NCBI RefSeq assembly: GCF_003201205.1
Contig: NZ_QICN01000010.1
Location: 1-64,000 of the forward strand
DNA: 64,000 nt
Direction of reading: 5' to 3'
Source of the DNA: Sinimarinibacterium flocculans
Lineage (GTDB): Bacteria > Pseudomonadota > Gammaproteobacteria > Nevskiales > Nevskiaceae
Both the position numbers and the translations under genes were made by a program. The notes below the pieces were generated by a model that saw only the letters and a program-made list of their open reading frames with translations, had not been told where the DNA came from and made no database searches. The number at the start of each line of letters is the position of its first letter. Positions within the stretch are counted from its first letter, which is position 1. This document shows positions 36,344 through 44,567 of the stretch, in pieces.

Positions 36344-39300
36344 TCAGCGGAAATCGCGGGACAGATAGGGCAACTCGCCGACCCAGTGCGAGCGGTCGAA
36401 GAAACGCTCGGCAATGACATGGGTGACGTCGTGCTGCCGCTGCAGCCGTCCCTGCACGACGAGAAAGGCGGCGCCGACGACCGCCTCGCGTTCGGTTTCG
36501 ATCAGCGTGGGCCGGACGATGAGATTGACGATGCCGCTGTCGTCCTCGAGCGTCATGAACATCGTGCCCTTGGCCGAGCCGGGGCGCTGGCGGAACATCA
36601 CGATTCCGGCCACGCGCACCGCCGAGCCGTCCGGCTTCCGGTGCAGACTGCCGTTCGGGGTCACGCGCGCGCGCTCGAGCCGTTCGCGCAGCAGGGCGAC
36701 CGGGTGTCGGCGCAGGCTCAGGCCGGTGCTGCGGTAATCGTCGAGGATGTCCTCGCCTTCGCGCGGAGCCGGCAGCGCGACCGGCTCGTCGGCGGCCGCG
36801 GTTCCGGCGAGGATGCCGTCAAGGATTTCGTGGCCGCGGGCCTGCCATCGCGCCTGATGGCGGTGACCTGACAGGGCGTGCAGGGCGTCGGCAGCGGCGA
36901 GCGCGTCGAGTTCGCGCCGCGACAGCGCCGCGCGCCGCGCGAGATCGCGCACGTTCGTGAAGGGCCGCAGGGATCGCTGCTCGCCGATGCGGTGCGCGGC
37001 CTGCTCGTTGAATCCCTGGACCAGACGCAGTCCGAGCCGAATCGCCGGCGCACCGTCTGTTGCTGCTTCGAGGCGGCAATCCCAGTCGCTGCGCCGCACA
37101 TCCACCGCCTCCACCCGCACGCCCATGCGCCGTGCCTCGGTCACGAGCATCGAGGCCGGGTAGAAGCCCATCGGCTGCGAGTTGATCAGGCCGGCGAAGA
37201 AGGCTGCCGGGTAGTGGCACTTCAGGTAGGCGCTGACATAGGCGAGCAGGGCGAAGCTCGCCGCGTGACTTTCCGGAAAGCCGTAGGAGCCGAAGCCGAG
37301 TATCTGCTTGTAGATACGCTCGGCGAATTCGGCCGGGAAGCCTCGCAAGGCCATGCCGTCCTTGATCTTCCTCTCGTACTTTTCCAGGCCGCCCGAGCGC
37401 TTCCAGGCGGCCATCGACCGGCGCAGCTGGTCGGCCTCGCCCGGCGTGAAGCCGGCGGCGACGACGACCAGCTGCATGACCTGTTCCTGGAAGATCGGCA
37501 CTCCCCAGGTGCGGTCGAGCACAGCGGCGACGTCTGGTGTCGGCTGCTGCGGCCGGATGCCCGACATCCGGTTCTTCAGGTAGGGGTGCACCATGCCGCC
37601 CTGGATCGGCCCGGGACGCACGATCGCGACCTGCACGGTGATGTCGTAGAGGTTCTTCGGTTGCAGGCGCGGCAGCATCGACATCTGCGCGCGCGACTCG
37701 ATCTGGAACACGCCGACGGTTTCGGCGCGCCGGATCATTTCATAGGTCCGGTCATCGTTCTGCGGAATGCCTTGCAAGCAGAGCGCAGTGCCGTCGAAGC
37801 TGCGCTGCAGCTCGAAGCTGCGCCGCAGCGCAGTGAGCATGCCGAGCGCGAGCACATCGACCTTGAGCAGGCCCAGGGCTTCGAGATCGTCCTTGTCCCA
37901 CTGGATGATCGTGCGATCCGGCATTGCCGCGTTCTCCACCGGCACCAGCTGCGACAGCGGGGCGTCCGAGATCACGAAGCCGCCGACGTGCTGCGACAGG
38001 TGCCGCGGAAAGCCGACCAGCTCGCGTGCGAGCCGCAGCCACAGGCTCACGAGCGGCGCCTGCGGGTCGATGCCGACGGCGCGCAGGCGCTCGTCCAGGG
38101 TGTCGGGATCGTCCCACCAGGCCAGCGACTTGGCGACGCGATCGACGGTTTCGGCGCCGATGTCGAGCGCGCGACCGACGTCGCGCAATGCCGAGCGCGG
38201 CCGGTAGCCGATGACCGTCGCCGCGATCGCCGCGCGTTCGCGGCCGTACTTGCCGTAGACGTACTGGATCACCTCCTCGCGACGCTGGTGTTCGAAGTCG
38301 ACGTCGATGTCCGGCGCCTCGTCCCGCTCCCTGGAGACGAAACGTTCGAACAGCAGGGAGTTGGTTTCCGGGCTGACCTCGGTGATGCCCAGTACGTAGC
38401 AGACCACCGAATTCGCGGCGCTGCCGCGACCCTGGCAGAGGATATGGTGCGCGCGCGCGAAGCGGACGATGTCGTAGACCGTCAGGAAGAAGGCTTCGTA
38501 CTTCTTGTCGGCGATGATCGCCAGCTCATGCTCGATGCGTGCGCGCATCGCGGTGCCGGGGCCCTGCGGCCAGCGGTCGGGCAGGTGCTGCTCGACCAGA
38601 TGACGCAGGTAGAGGGTTGCGCTGCCGAATTCGCGCGGCACCAGTTCATGCGGATACGCGTATTGCAGCTCGCCGAGCCGGAAGCGGCAGCGCTCGGCGA
38701 CGGCCAGGGTCTCGCGCAGCAGCGCGGGCGGGTACAGCGCGGCGAGATCGGCCAGCGGCCGCAGATGGCGCTCGGCGTTCGGGAAGAGACGATCTCCGCA
38801 GCGCGCGACCGGCAGATGATGTCGCAGCGCCGTCATCACGTCCTGCAGGGCGCGGCGTTCGCGCACGTGCATGTGGACATCGCCGGCGGCGACCATCGGC
38901 ACGCCGTAGCGGCGCGACAGCGCGGTCAGGCATTCGAGCCTGCGGCGATCGTCGCCGTCACGGTGCCGTTCCACCGCGATCCACAGGCGTCCCGGATAGC
39001 GCTCGTGCAGCCAGGCGAGCTCGGACTCGTCGAGCATCGCGCGCGGCGTCCACAGTGCGCAGGTATCGACGCAGGCGGCATCGATCCCGTCCCGGGCGAG
39101 GCGATAGGTTCCCTTGGGTGCGGCGCGCCGTGCGCGCGTGATCGTCTCGCAGATCGCGGCGTAGCCGCGCTGGCTTTCCGACAGCAGCACGAAGCGCGGG
39201 CCGTCCTGCATGGGGAATTCGGCGCCGACGATCAGCGGCCAGTCGGGCGTCTCGCACACCCGGGTCTGCTGCCAGGCGCGAACCACGCCGGCCATCGAAC

Positions 39301-39436
39301 ATTCGTCGGTGATCGCCAGACCTGCGTAGCCGAGCGCGAGGGCGCGTTCGACCAGTTCCTCGGGGAGCGATGCACCGCGCTGGAAGCTGAAGGCGGTCAG
39401 CGCGTGCAGTTCGACATAGTCGGGCAGGCGCGTCAT
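36344..39436 (-). CDS. dnaE2: Error-prone DNA polymerase DnaE2 (ImuC)
   Basis: This is the second alpha-subunit-type polymerase, which carries out damage-induced translesion synthesis with ImuA and ImuB. It is 1030 residues: the N-terminal PHP domain (about 1-260; YVELHALTAFSFQRGASLPEELVERA), the polymerase core with the acidic catalytic motif DEAPDIDVDFEHQRREEVIQYVYGKYG, the finger and thumb parts, and a C-terminal OB domain (VAGIVMFRQRPGSAKGTMFMTLEDDSG). It is on the same strand as imuBA but 2.3 kb away, separated by three unrelated genes. No CTGT-N8-ACAG box is visible in the 148 bases upstream. Confidence 0.95.
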   Translation of the reverse strand: MTRLPDYVELHALTAFSFQRGASLPEELVERALALGYAGLAITDECSMAGVVRAWQQTRVCETPDWPLIVGAEFPMQDGPRFVLLSESQRGYAAICETITRARRAAPKGTYRLARDGIDAACVDTCALWTPRAMLDESELAWLHERYPGRLWIAVERHRDGDDRRRLECLTALSRRYGVPMVAAGDVHMHVRERRALQDVMTALRHHLPVARCGDRLFPNAERHLRPLADLAALYPPALLRETLAVAERCRFRLGELQYAYPHELVPREFGSATLYLRHLVEQHLPDRWPQGPGTAMRARIEHELAIIADKKYEAFFLTVYDIVRFARAHHILCQGRGSAANSVVCYVLGITEVSPETNSLLFERFVSRERDEAPDIDVDFEHQRREEVIQYVYGKYGRERAAIAATVIGYRPRSALRDVGRALDIGAETVDRVAKSLAWWDDPDTLDERLRAVGIDPQAPLVSLWLRLARELVGFPRHLSQHVGGFVISDAPLSQLVPVENAAMPDRTIIQWDKDDLEALGLLKVDVLALGMLTALRRSFELQRSFDGTALCLQGIPQNDDRTYEMIRRAETVGVFQIESRAQMSMLPRLQPKNLYDITVQVAIVRPGPIQGGMVHPYLKNRMSGIRPQQPTPDVAAVLDRTWGVPIFQEQVMQLVVVAAGFTPGEADQLRRSMAAWKRSGGLEKYERKIKDGMALRGFPAEFAERIYKQILGFGSYGFPESHAASFALLAYVSAYLKCHYPAAFFAGLINSQPMGFYPASMLVTEARRMGVRVEAVDVRRSDWDCRLEAATDGAPAIRLGLRLVQGFNEQAAHRIGEQRSLRPFTNVRDLARRAALSRRELDALAAADALHALSGHRHQARWQARGHEILDGILAGTAAADEPVALPAPREGEDILDDYRSTGLSLRRHPVALLRERLERARVTPNGSLHRKPDGSAVRVAGIVMFRQRPGSAKGTMFMTLEDDSGIVNLIVRPTLIETEREAVVGAAFLVVQGRLQRQHDVTHVIAERFFDRSHWVGELPYLSRDFR

Positions 39437-39584
39437 CGGCGGGCCTGCGGCGATGACGTGCGGGCGCGGATAAACGGGACCGCGACGGCGCGCAACCGGA
39501 CGCCGCCGCGGTCAATGCGATCGACCGCGCCAGGGGAAGAGGAGAGTGGCCGATCGCGGGGGGAAAGCGTGTCGCCGCGGCGTC

Positions 39585-39980
39585 CTAGCGCGCCGACTGC
39601 ACGCGCTTCTGCAGGTCGGGATCGCCCTGCACCGCCATCGCGATGCGGTTGTAGTCCTCGACGCTCATGCCGACGGCCTCGACCGCGATCACCATTTCCT
39701 GATGCGCGCTTTCGCGGGCCTTGCGGATGTCTTCGGGCGAGGGCTCGCCCTGCTCCTGCACCTGCTGGTTCCACTTCTGGCCGATCTCGACGACGCGTTC
39801 CTGCGCCTTGGCGAAGGTCTCGATCTGCTGGTCGCTGACGTCGACGGCCTGCTGCGGCACGGGCGGCAATCCCGTGCCCGGATCCTGCGCGAGCGCCGGT
39901 GCGGCGAAGCCGAAGGCGGACGCTGCGCAGAGGCCGAGCAGGGCGCCCGGAAGGTTCTTGCGGATCACGCGGATGGACAT
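39585..39980 (-). CDS. Exported DUF4168 protein
   Basis: This 131-residue protein has a cleavable signal (about residues 1-31, ending APALAQ) and a helical mature part matching DUF4168, with VSDQQIETFAKAQERVVEIGQKWNQQVQ and a final FNRIA-like YNRIAMAVQGDPDLQKRV motif. Function is unknown; relatives are periplasmic and often stress-induced. GGAG precedes the ATG at 39980. It is divergent from the ECF sigma gene, and a 21-base motif lying 120 bases upstream recurs upstream of the BON gene, hinting at shared control. It lies between dnaE2 and imuB, where the cassette is normally continuous. Confidence 0.85.
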   Translation of the reverse strand: MSIRVIRKNLPGALLGLCAASAFGFAAPALAQDPGTGLPPVPQQAVDVSDQQIETFAKAQERVVEIGQKWNQQVQEQGEPSPEDIRKARESAHQEMVIAVEAVGMSVEDYNRIAMAVQGDPDLQKRVQSAR

Positions 39981-40100
39981 GTGCGACTCCTCTGGGGTCG
40001 TGGGTGAAAGGCGGGACGCGGCGCGCCCCATGCCCCCACTCACACGTCGCTGCAGGGACCGGTTCCATGGGTATCGGCATTTCGTCGTTGCCGGCCGCCG

Positions 40101-40121
40101 GAACATAAACGCGGGCTGAAC
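40101..40121. promoter_or_regulatory. Copy 1 of a 21-base motif (GAACATAAACGCGGGCTGAA + C)
   Basis: This stretch is identical at 20 of 21 positions to 52352-52372. It lies in the 306-base region between the divergent DUF4168 and ECF sigma genes, 165 bases before the sigma gene start and 120 bases before the DUF4168 start. GAAC at both ends gives it a partial direct-repeat character. The remaining part of this region is GC-rich with no other clear signal. Confidence 0.5.
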
Positions 40122-40286
40122 CGGGAACCGCCGGGCACCGGCCGGTGTGTTTGCAGCAGGCCCGGGCGGACGGGCCGGGCGGCGCGCTCAGCGCAGTGCA
40201 AGCCGTGGCCGGCAAGCCTGTGTGGCCGGCGCACGGCCATGGCAGGCACGACGCGCCACCGGATTTCAGCAAGGAGACGCTGCCGC

Positions 40287-40817
40287 ATGCACAAGCATGA
40301 CGATTTCGACTGGCTGCTCGAGCAGGAGATTCCGCACCTTCGCCGCTATGCGATGGCCCTTTGCGGTCACGACGCGGAAGCCGACGACCTGGTGCAGGAC
40401 TGCCTCGAGCGCGCCCTGCGCAAACGCTGCCTGTGGCTGCGCCAGGGGCGCCTGCGCAGCTGGCTGTTCCGCATGCTGTACCGGGTCTACCTGAACCGGC
40501 GGCGCGACCAGCGGCACGAGCGCGCGCATCTGTCGCTCGACGGGCTGCCGCTCGAACCCGCGCAGGCGGCGACACAACTCCCGCATGCCGAATGCCTCGA
40601 CATGCTGCTGGCCTTGCGACACCTGCCGGAGGAGCAGCGCAGCGCAATCCTGCTGATCGCCCTCGAGGATCTGAGTTACGAAGAAGCCGCATGGGTGCTG
40701 CGCGTGCCCATCGGAACCCTGCGTTCGCGCATCGCACGCGGACGCGCGGCGCTGCGCAGCCTGTGCGAGCCGTCGGTGCAGGCGACGGCGCCGGTCGTGT
40801 TACGGAGAGTCAAATGA
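40287..40817 (+). CDS. ECF-type RNA polymerase sigma factor
   Basis: This 176-residue sigma factor has region 2 at about 12-75 (RRYAMALCGHDAEADDLVQDCLERALR) and region 4 at about 110-160 (LPEEQRSAILLIALEDLSYEEAAWVLRVPIGTLRSRIARGRAAL). AAGGAG lies 10 bases before the ATG. Its stop overlaps the start of the anti-sigma gene by 4 bases, the usual arrangement. It is divergent from the DUF4168 gene; a recurrent 21-base motif upstream is a candidate for an autoregulated promoter. Confidence 0.92.
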   Translation: MHKHDDFDWLLEQEIPHLRRYAMALCGHDAEADDLVQDCLERALRKRCLWLRQGRLRSWLFRMLYRVYLNRRRDQRHERAHLSLDGLPLEPAQAATQLPHAECLDMLLALRHLPEEQRSAILLIALEDLSYEEAAWVLRVPIGTLRSRIARGRAALRSLCEPSVQATAPVVLRRVK

Positions 40818-41710
40818 ACGAGCGCATCGACCCGGGCCGCGCGCCCGGCGAACTGGAACTGATCGCCTTCGCGGAGGGCCGGATCGACGCCGACGCCCTG
40901 CGCGGCCGCGAGATCGCGGCGTGGCTGCAGACGCAGCCGCAGGCCCGGCAACGCGTGGACGGGTACGTCCGCCAGGATCGGGCGATCCGCGCGGCGTTCG
41001 CGTCGAAGCTGGGCGAGCCGGTTCCCGCGCGTCTGCGGCTGGCGACGATCCGTCGGCGCCGGCATCGCGCGCGCAGACGCTGGACGGGCGCCGTTGCCGC
41101 AATGACGGCAGGTGCTGCCGTGCTGGTTCTGGTGATGCGCCCGGAGTCGCCGGCGCGCAGCGACAGTCTCGAGGTCTTCGCACAGACGGTGCTGGAGCAG
41201 ATCGAAACCGATGCGCCGCCCGCGTGGAACGTCGCTGTCGCGGCGCAGGCATCGCCCGTGTTCATTCCGGGCACGTTCGAACTCGCCGGGGCGCGTCGCA
41301 TGGAGACGTCCGGCGGTGTCGTGACCGAGCAGCTCTATCGCGATGCGGACGGCCGCAGCCTGCGGCTGTTCATCGGCGAAGAGCCGCCGCTCGCGGCTGC
41401 CGCGCCGCGCTGGCGGCAGGTGGGTGGGCAGCAACTCGTGTACTGGGAGAGCGGCGATCGCCATTACGCGCTCTCCGGCGGCATCGACGCAACGGAGTTG
41501 CAGCAGCTGGCGGCACGCGCGATGCAGGCGCCCGCCGAACCCCTGCAGCTGGCGAGCGAGGCGGTGCCCGAACCCGCCGTCGCCGAGACGATCGAGTCCG
41601 TCACCCTGCCGCCGGAAACCGCGCAACCGGTCGGTGCGACGCCTGCCATGGGCATCGATCCGCTCGGGCAGATCGAAATGCCGCCTGCCGCCGAACAGCA
41701 GCCGCTGTAG
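40814..41710 (+). CDS. Probable membrane-bound anti-sigma factor
   Basis: This 298-residue protein has a cytoplasmic N-terminus (about 1-75) with an anti-sigma-like helical start (ELELIAFAEGRIDADALRGREIAAWLQTQPQARQRVDGYVRQD), one membrane helix (about 90-108, GAVAAMTAGAAVLVLVM) and a periplasmic domain of about 190 residues with a Pro/Glu-rich tail. Position directly after the sigma gene with a 4-base overlap supports the role; no zinc-binding HxxxCxxC motif is visible, so it is not the ZAS type. It is convergent with imuB. Confidence 0.8.
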   Translation: MNERIDPGRAPGELELIAFAEGRIDADALRGREIAAWLQTQPQARQRVDGYVRQDRAIRAAFASKLGEPVPARLRLATIRRRRHRARRRWTGAVAAMTAGAAVLVLVMRPESPARSDSLEVFAQTVLEQIETDAPPAWNVAVAAQASPVFIPGTFELAGARRMETSGGVVTEQLYRDADGRSLRLFIGEEPPLAAAAPRWRQVGGQQLVYWESGDRHYALSGGIDATELQQLAARAMQAPAEPLQLASEAVPEPAVAETIESVTLPPETAQPVGATPAMGIDPLGQIEMPPAAEQQPL

Positions 41711-41733
41711 CGCAACCGGCCGGTCCGCCGGAT

Positions 41734-43176
41734 TCACGACCACCAGCCGTGCAGGTACCAGCGGCCGCTGGCGTGATCGCGGAACACCCAGGCGCGCGCC
41801 TGCTGCCAGTCGGCCGTGTGGTAATCGCGTCTCGCGTCGTCGCCGTCCCACCAGCCGCTTTCGATGCGTTCCGGTGCATCGAGCACCTGCGGCGCATGCG
41901 GCAATGCAACGGGTTGCGGCAGCAGCAGCAGGGGCCGCACGGGTCTTTCCCCCTCGTCTGTCGCGAGGTGGGGGGCGAGGCTCGGAGTGAGCGGCGCGAC
42001 GCCCGGCGCCGTCATCGCCGTTGCACGCTCCGGCCGGTGATCCTCGACGACCGCCGGTGTCCACAGCGCCGACTCGCCGAGCCGCGCGAGCAGGCGCTCG
42101 ACGGTTTCGGTCCATTGCAGTTGCACATCGCTGGCACCGTCGAACAGCGCCATCTGGCCGCTCGCCACGGTGCCCAGGTCCCTGGCCCGCAGACGCAGTG
42201 CGCGCACCGGCGCCTGTAGCGGTTCGCGGTTCAGGCGTTCGCGCAGCGCATCGAACAGGCGCGCGCCGTCGCGATGCGTGGACAGGAAACGCAGTCCGAA
42301 GCGTGTGCGCCGCCGCCGGGCGTGTTCGCACTCGAGTTCGATGCTGCGCACCCCGGTGTCGCGTGCGCGCAGCCAGGCCTGCAGTTCGAAGCTCATGCGC
42401 CGCAGCGGGAACAGCAAGGATTCCAGGCTGTCGGTCTCGCCCGGCAGCTCGAAGCGGCGCTGGAACGATGGCGGCGGCACGATCGCCTGCACCGCATCGG
42501 GCACGCGTCCGCGCAGGCGATCGAGCGCGTGCAGGCGCTCGACGCCGAAGCGGCGTGCGAAGCCGGCACGCGGCAGCGCGAACAGATCGCCGAGCCGGCG
42601 CAAGCCCATGCCGTAGAGCGCATCGATCTGGGTCTGCGGCCAGGGCAGCAGAGACACCGGCAGACGCGCGAGACGCCGCTCCAGTTCAGCGAGTGTCGTT
42701 GCCGGCTCGGCTTGGCCGGCGAGGGCGAGCAGGGCGGCGCCGTCGCGGGTCGGCGCCACGCCGAGCTGCGCCGACTGCTGCAGTTCGGCCAGATCGGCAC
42801 ACACCGCATCGCGCAGGGCATCGAATCCGCCGAACAGCCGCAGGCTGCGGCCGATTTCGACCCAGGCCAGTGCGCGGGGTGCGCGGCCCGGTTCCTGCAG
42901 CTCCTCGATGGTCGCGCTCACCGGGCTGCCGTAGCGGTACAGCGCATGCGCGAGTCGCCGCAGTGCGGCGCGTTCGGCCGCCGGCTTTCGTGTGTGCGCC
43001 CGCAGCTGCGGCTGGCGCGCCAGGGCATCGCCAAGCGCGATCCCCGGCGCCAGGCCGGCGCCCGGCGTGATCAGCCAGCGTTGTGCGCCGCGGCTGTCGG
43101 TGACGGCATCGCAGGGATCGCGGAGACCCCGGGCCTCCGCGGGCAGATGCGGGAAGTGCAGACAGAGCCAGAGCAT
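41734..43176 (-). CDS. imuB: ImuB, Y-family-like translesion synthesis protein
   Basis: ImuB is a catalytically inactive Y-family polymerase relative that links DnaE2 and ImuA to the sliding clamp. The ATG at 43176 (MLWLCLHFPHLPAEA), with AGG upstream, gives 480 residues; the frame is open to 43206 inside imuA. The polymerase-like part (about 1-340) lacks the acidic catalytic residues of active Y polymerases. GQMALFDG at about residues 365-372 fits the beta-clamp binding motif. The linker after it (GVAPLTPSLAPHLATDEGERP) resembles translated intergenic repeat. It starts 7 bases after imuA ends. Confidence 0.92.
   Translation of the reverse strand: MLWLCLHFPHLPAEARGLRDPCDAVTDSRGAQRWLITPGAGLAPGIALGDALARQPQLRAHTRKPAAERAALRRLAHALYRYGSPVSATIEELQEPGRAPRALAWVEIGRSLRLFGGFDALRDAVCADLAELQQSAQLGVAPTRDGAALLALAGQAEPATTLAELERRLARLPVSLLPWPQTQIDALYGMGLRRLGDLFALPRAGFARRFGVERLHALDRLRGRVPDAVQAIVPPPSFQRRFELPGETDSLESLLFPLRRMSFELQAWLRARDTGVRSIELECEHARRRRTRFGLRFLSTHRDGARLFDALRERLNREPLQAPVRALRLRARDLGTVASGQMALFDGASDVQLQWTETVERLLARLGESALWTPAVVEDHRPERATAMTAPGVAPLTPSLAPHLATDEGERPVRPLLLLPQPVALPHAPQVLDAPERIESGWWDGDDARRDYHTADWQQARAWVFRDHASGRWYLHGWWS
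41946..41993. repeat. Decayed copy of the palindromic repeat inside imuB
   Basis: The plus strand reads CCCCCTCG, a short loop, CGAGGTGGGGGGCGAGG, then CTCGGAGTGAG, the same order as the hairpin plus GGGTGAGG tail of the element in bkdB. In the imuB frame it encodes TPSLAPHLATDEGERP. Several mismatches make the assignment tentative. Confidence 0.4.
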
Positions 43177-43183
43177 CGTCGCC

Positions 43184-43894
43184 TCATGCCGTCGATCGGT
43201 CGGCAAGGACCTGCGTACCGGCCTGCCAGCGCGCCAGCGTACGCGCCGGCGATGCCGTAACCCGCGTCGGTGTGCGCAGCGCCGGCACTGTCAGTGCGAT
43301 GCACTGCGTCGGGCGGGCGCCGCGACACTTGAGCACCTCCACCGTCGGCGTGCCGTCGATGCGCTCGATGCGCAGGCGCAGGGCGGCAACGGACGGTGAT
43401 GCCGCTGCCGCGAGAGGCCGCATCAGCAAGGCCAGACCGTCACCCTTCTCCGCGGCGAGCTGCAGGCGGCGCATCGCCGTGGTTTCGATGTCGCGGCACC
43501 ACAGCAGCAAGGCGGCGCTGCCGGCGTGCAGCAACTGCTCGGCGCTCCACAGCGCATCGGCACCGCACGGCGTCTGCACGACCAGCGTGTGAGGCAGCGC
43601 CACACCGCCGGCCGCGAGTGCCGGCGCATGCAGCTGGCAGGGCGGCGAAACGAAGGCGACCGGCTGGCCGCCGCGTGTCAGCCGCGCCAGCAGCGGCAGC
43701 AACAGCGACAGCTCGCCGACCCCAGGCTGTGCGTACAGCACTTCGCTGAGCGCGCCGCGGGGCCAGCCGCCACCCGGCAGCACGGCATCGAGCGCAGTCC
43801 AGCCGGTCGCCTGCGCACGCAGCGGCGCCGCGCCCGATCCGCGCCACAGGCGCGGGTCGGTAAGTGCAGCCTGCAGTGCCGGGCGATGGTTCAT
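43184..43894 (-). CDS. imuA: ImuA, SulA/RecA-like translesion synthesis protein
   Basis: ImuA is needed with ImuB and DnaE2 for damage-induced mutagenesis. The 236-residue product begins MNHRPALQAALTDPRLWRG and contains a RecA-like core without an intact Walker A: GWTALDAVLPGGGWPRGALSEVL replaces the start, and LLLPLLARLTRGGQPVAFVSPPCQLHAPAL follows. The C-terminus is basic. It heads the imuA-imuB pair. Its start faces the toxin gene across 50 bases that contain a 24-base palindrome and no CTGT-N8-ACAG box. Confidence 0.9.
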   Translation of the reverse strand: MNHRPALQAALTDPRLWRGSGAAPLRAQATGWTALDAVLPGGGWPRGALSEVLYAQPGVGELSLLLPLLARLTRGGQPVAFVSPPCQLHAPALAAGGVALPHTLVVQTPCGADALWSAEQLLHAGSAALLLWCRDIETTAMRRLQLAAEKGDGLALLMRPLAAAASPSVAALRLRIERIDGTPTVEVLKCRGARPTQCIALTVPALRTPTRVTASPARTLARWQAGTQVLADRSTA

Positions 43895-43914
43895 GCGGAG
43901 CCGAAGGCTTGGAT

Positions 43915-43938
43915 GATTGTAGTCCGCGGGCTACAATC
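43915..43938. promoter_or_regulatory. 24-base palindromic operator with opposed -10 boxes between imuA and the toxin gene
   Basis: GATTGTAG (43915-43922) and CTACAATC (43931-43938) are perfect arms around an 8-base centre TCCGCGGG. Each arm holds TACAAT, a good -10 sequence: on the plus strand at 43932-43937, 8 bases before the toxin ATG, and on the minus strand at 43916-43921, 22 bases before the imuA ATG. It is probably the autoregulatory operator of the toxin-antitoxin pair. Confidence 0.6.
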
Positions 43939-43944
43939 CCAGGC

Positions 43945-44235
43945 ATGTTCACGGTTCTCGAAACCGAGGAATTCAGTGCCTGGCTGGCCGGATTGAAAGA
44001 CCCGCCGACACGCGCTCGTCTGCTCAAGCGGTTGCGGCGCGCTGCGCTGGGGCATCTGGGCGACGTCAAATCGGTCGGGCAAGGCGTTTTCGAGATGCGC
44101 GAGGCTTTCGGTCCCGGCTGGCGCCTCTACTACACCCAACGCGGCAGCGTGCTGCTGGTCATGCTCGGCGGGGGCGACAAATCCACGCAGGCGCGCGATA
44201 TCCGCCGTGCCATTGCCCTGTCGAAGGAGATTTGA
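43945..44235 (+). CDS. Type II toxin, RelE/ParE superfamily (HigB-like, addiction-module killer type)
   Basis: This 96-residue basic protein is of the phage Gp49-like/HigB toxin group, which cleaves ribosome-bound mRNA. The sequence FTVLETEEFSAWLAGLKDPPTRARLLKRLRRAALGHLGDVKSVGQGVFEMREAFGPGWRLYYTQRG is typical. The ATG lies 8 bases from a TACAAT box, leaving no room for a ribosome site, so the message may be leaderless. The antitoxin ATG follows the TGA directly. The pair separates lexA from imuA, which are adjacent in classical cassettes. Confidence 0.9.
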   Translation: MFTVLETEEFSAWLAGLKDPPTRARLLKRLRRAALGHLGDVKSVGQGVFEMREAFGPGWRLYYTQRGSVLLVMLGGGDKSTQARDIRRAIALSKEI

Positions 44236-44529
44236 ATGCGTAAGGCAACACTCAGGACGCGGGCCTTCGATCCCGCCAACTATCTGGAGAGCGATGCTGA
44301 CATCGCCGCCTATCTCGATGCCGTGCTGGAAGAAAACGATCCCGCCTTGCTGGCGGCGGCGCTCGGCGACATTGCCCGTGCCAAGGGCATGAGCCAGCTG
44401 GCGCGTGACACCGGCCTGTCTCGCGAAAGTCTGTACAAGGGGCTTTCGGGCGAGCGTGTCCCCAGCGCGGAAACGCTGATGAAGGTGATTCGCGGGCTTG
44501 GTTTCAAGCTCACGGTCAGCCCTTCCTGA
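44236..44529 (+). CDS. Antitoxin with helix-turn-helix (HigA-like, addiction-module antidote type)
   Basis: This 97-residue antitoxin has an N-terminal toxin-binding part (RTRAFDPANYLESDADIAAYLDAVLEENDPALLAAALGDIARAKG) and a C-terminal Xre-type helix-turn-helix (MSQLARDTGLSRESLYKGLSGERVPSAETLMKVIRGLGFKL). It neutralises the upstream toxin and probably binds the palindrome before the pair. It starts immediately at the toxin stop. It is convergent with lexA, 38 bases apart. Confidence 0.92.
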   Translation: MRKATLRTRAFDPANYLESDADIAAYLDAVLEENDPALLAAALGDIARAKGMSQLARDTGLSRESLYKGLSGERVPSAETLMKVIRGLGFKLTVSPS

Positions 44530-44567
44530 TCTGCACCCGACCCTGGCGGCAGACATGACAGCAGTGC

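Noticed and set aside
39437-39584. SOS box before dnaE2
   Set aside because: No CTGT-N8-ACAG or close variant is visible on reading both strands.
36878-39838. Open frame of 986 codons on the plus strand
   Set aside because: Antisense to dnaE2, whose polymerase motifs are unmistakable.
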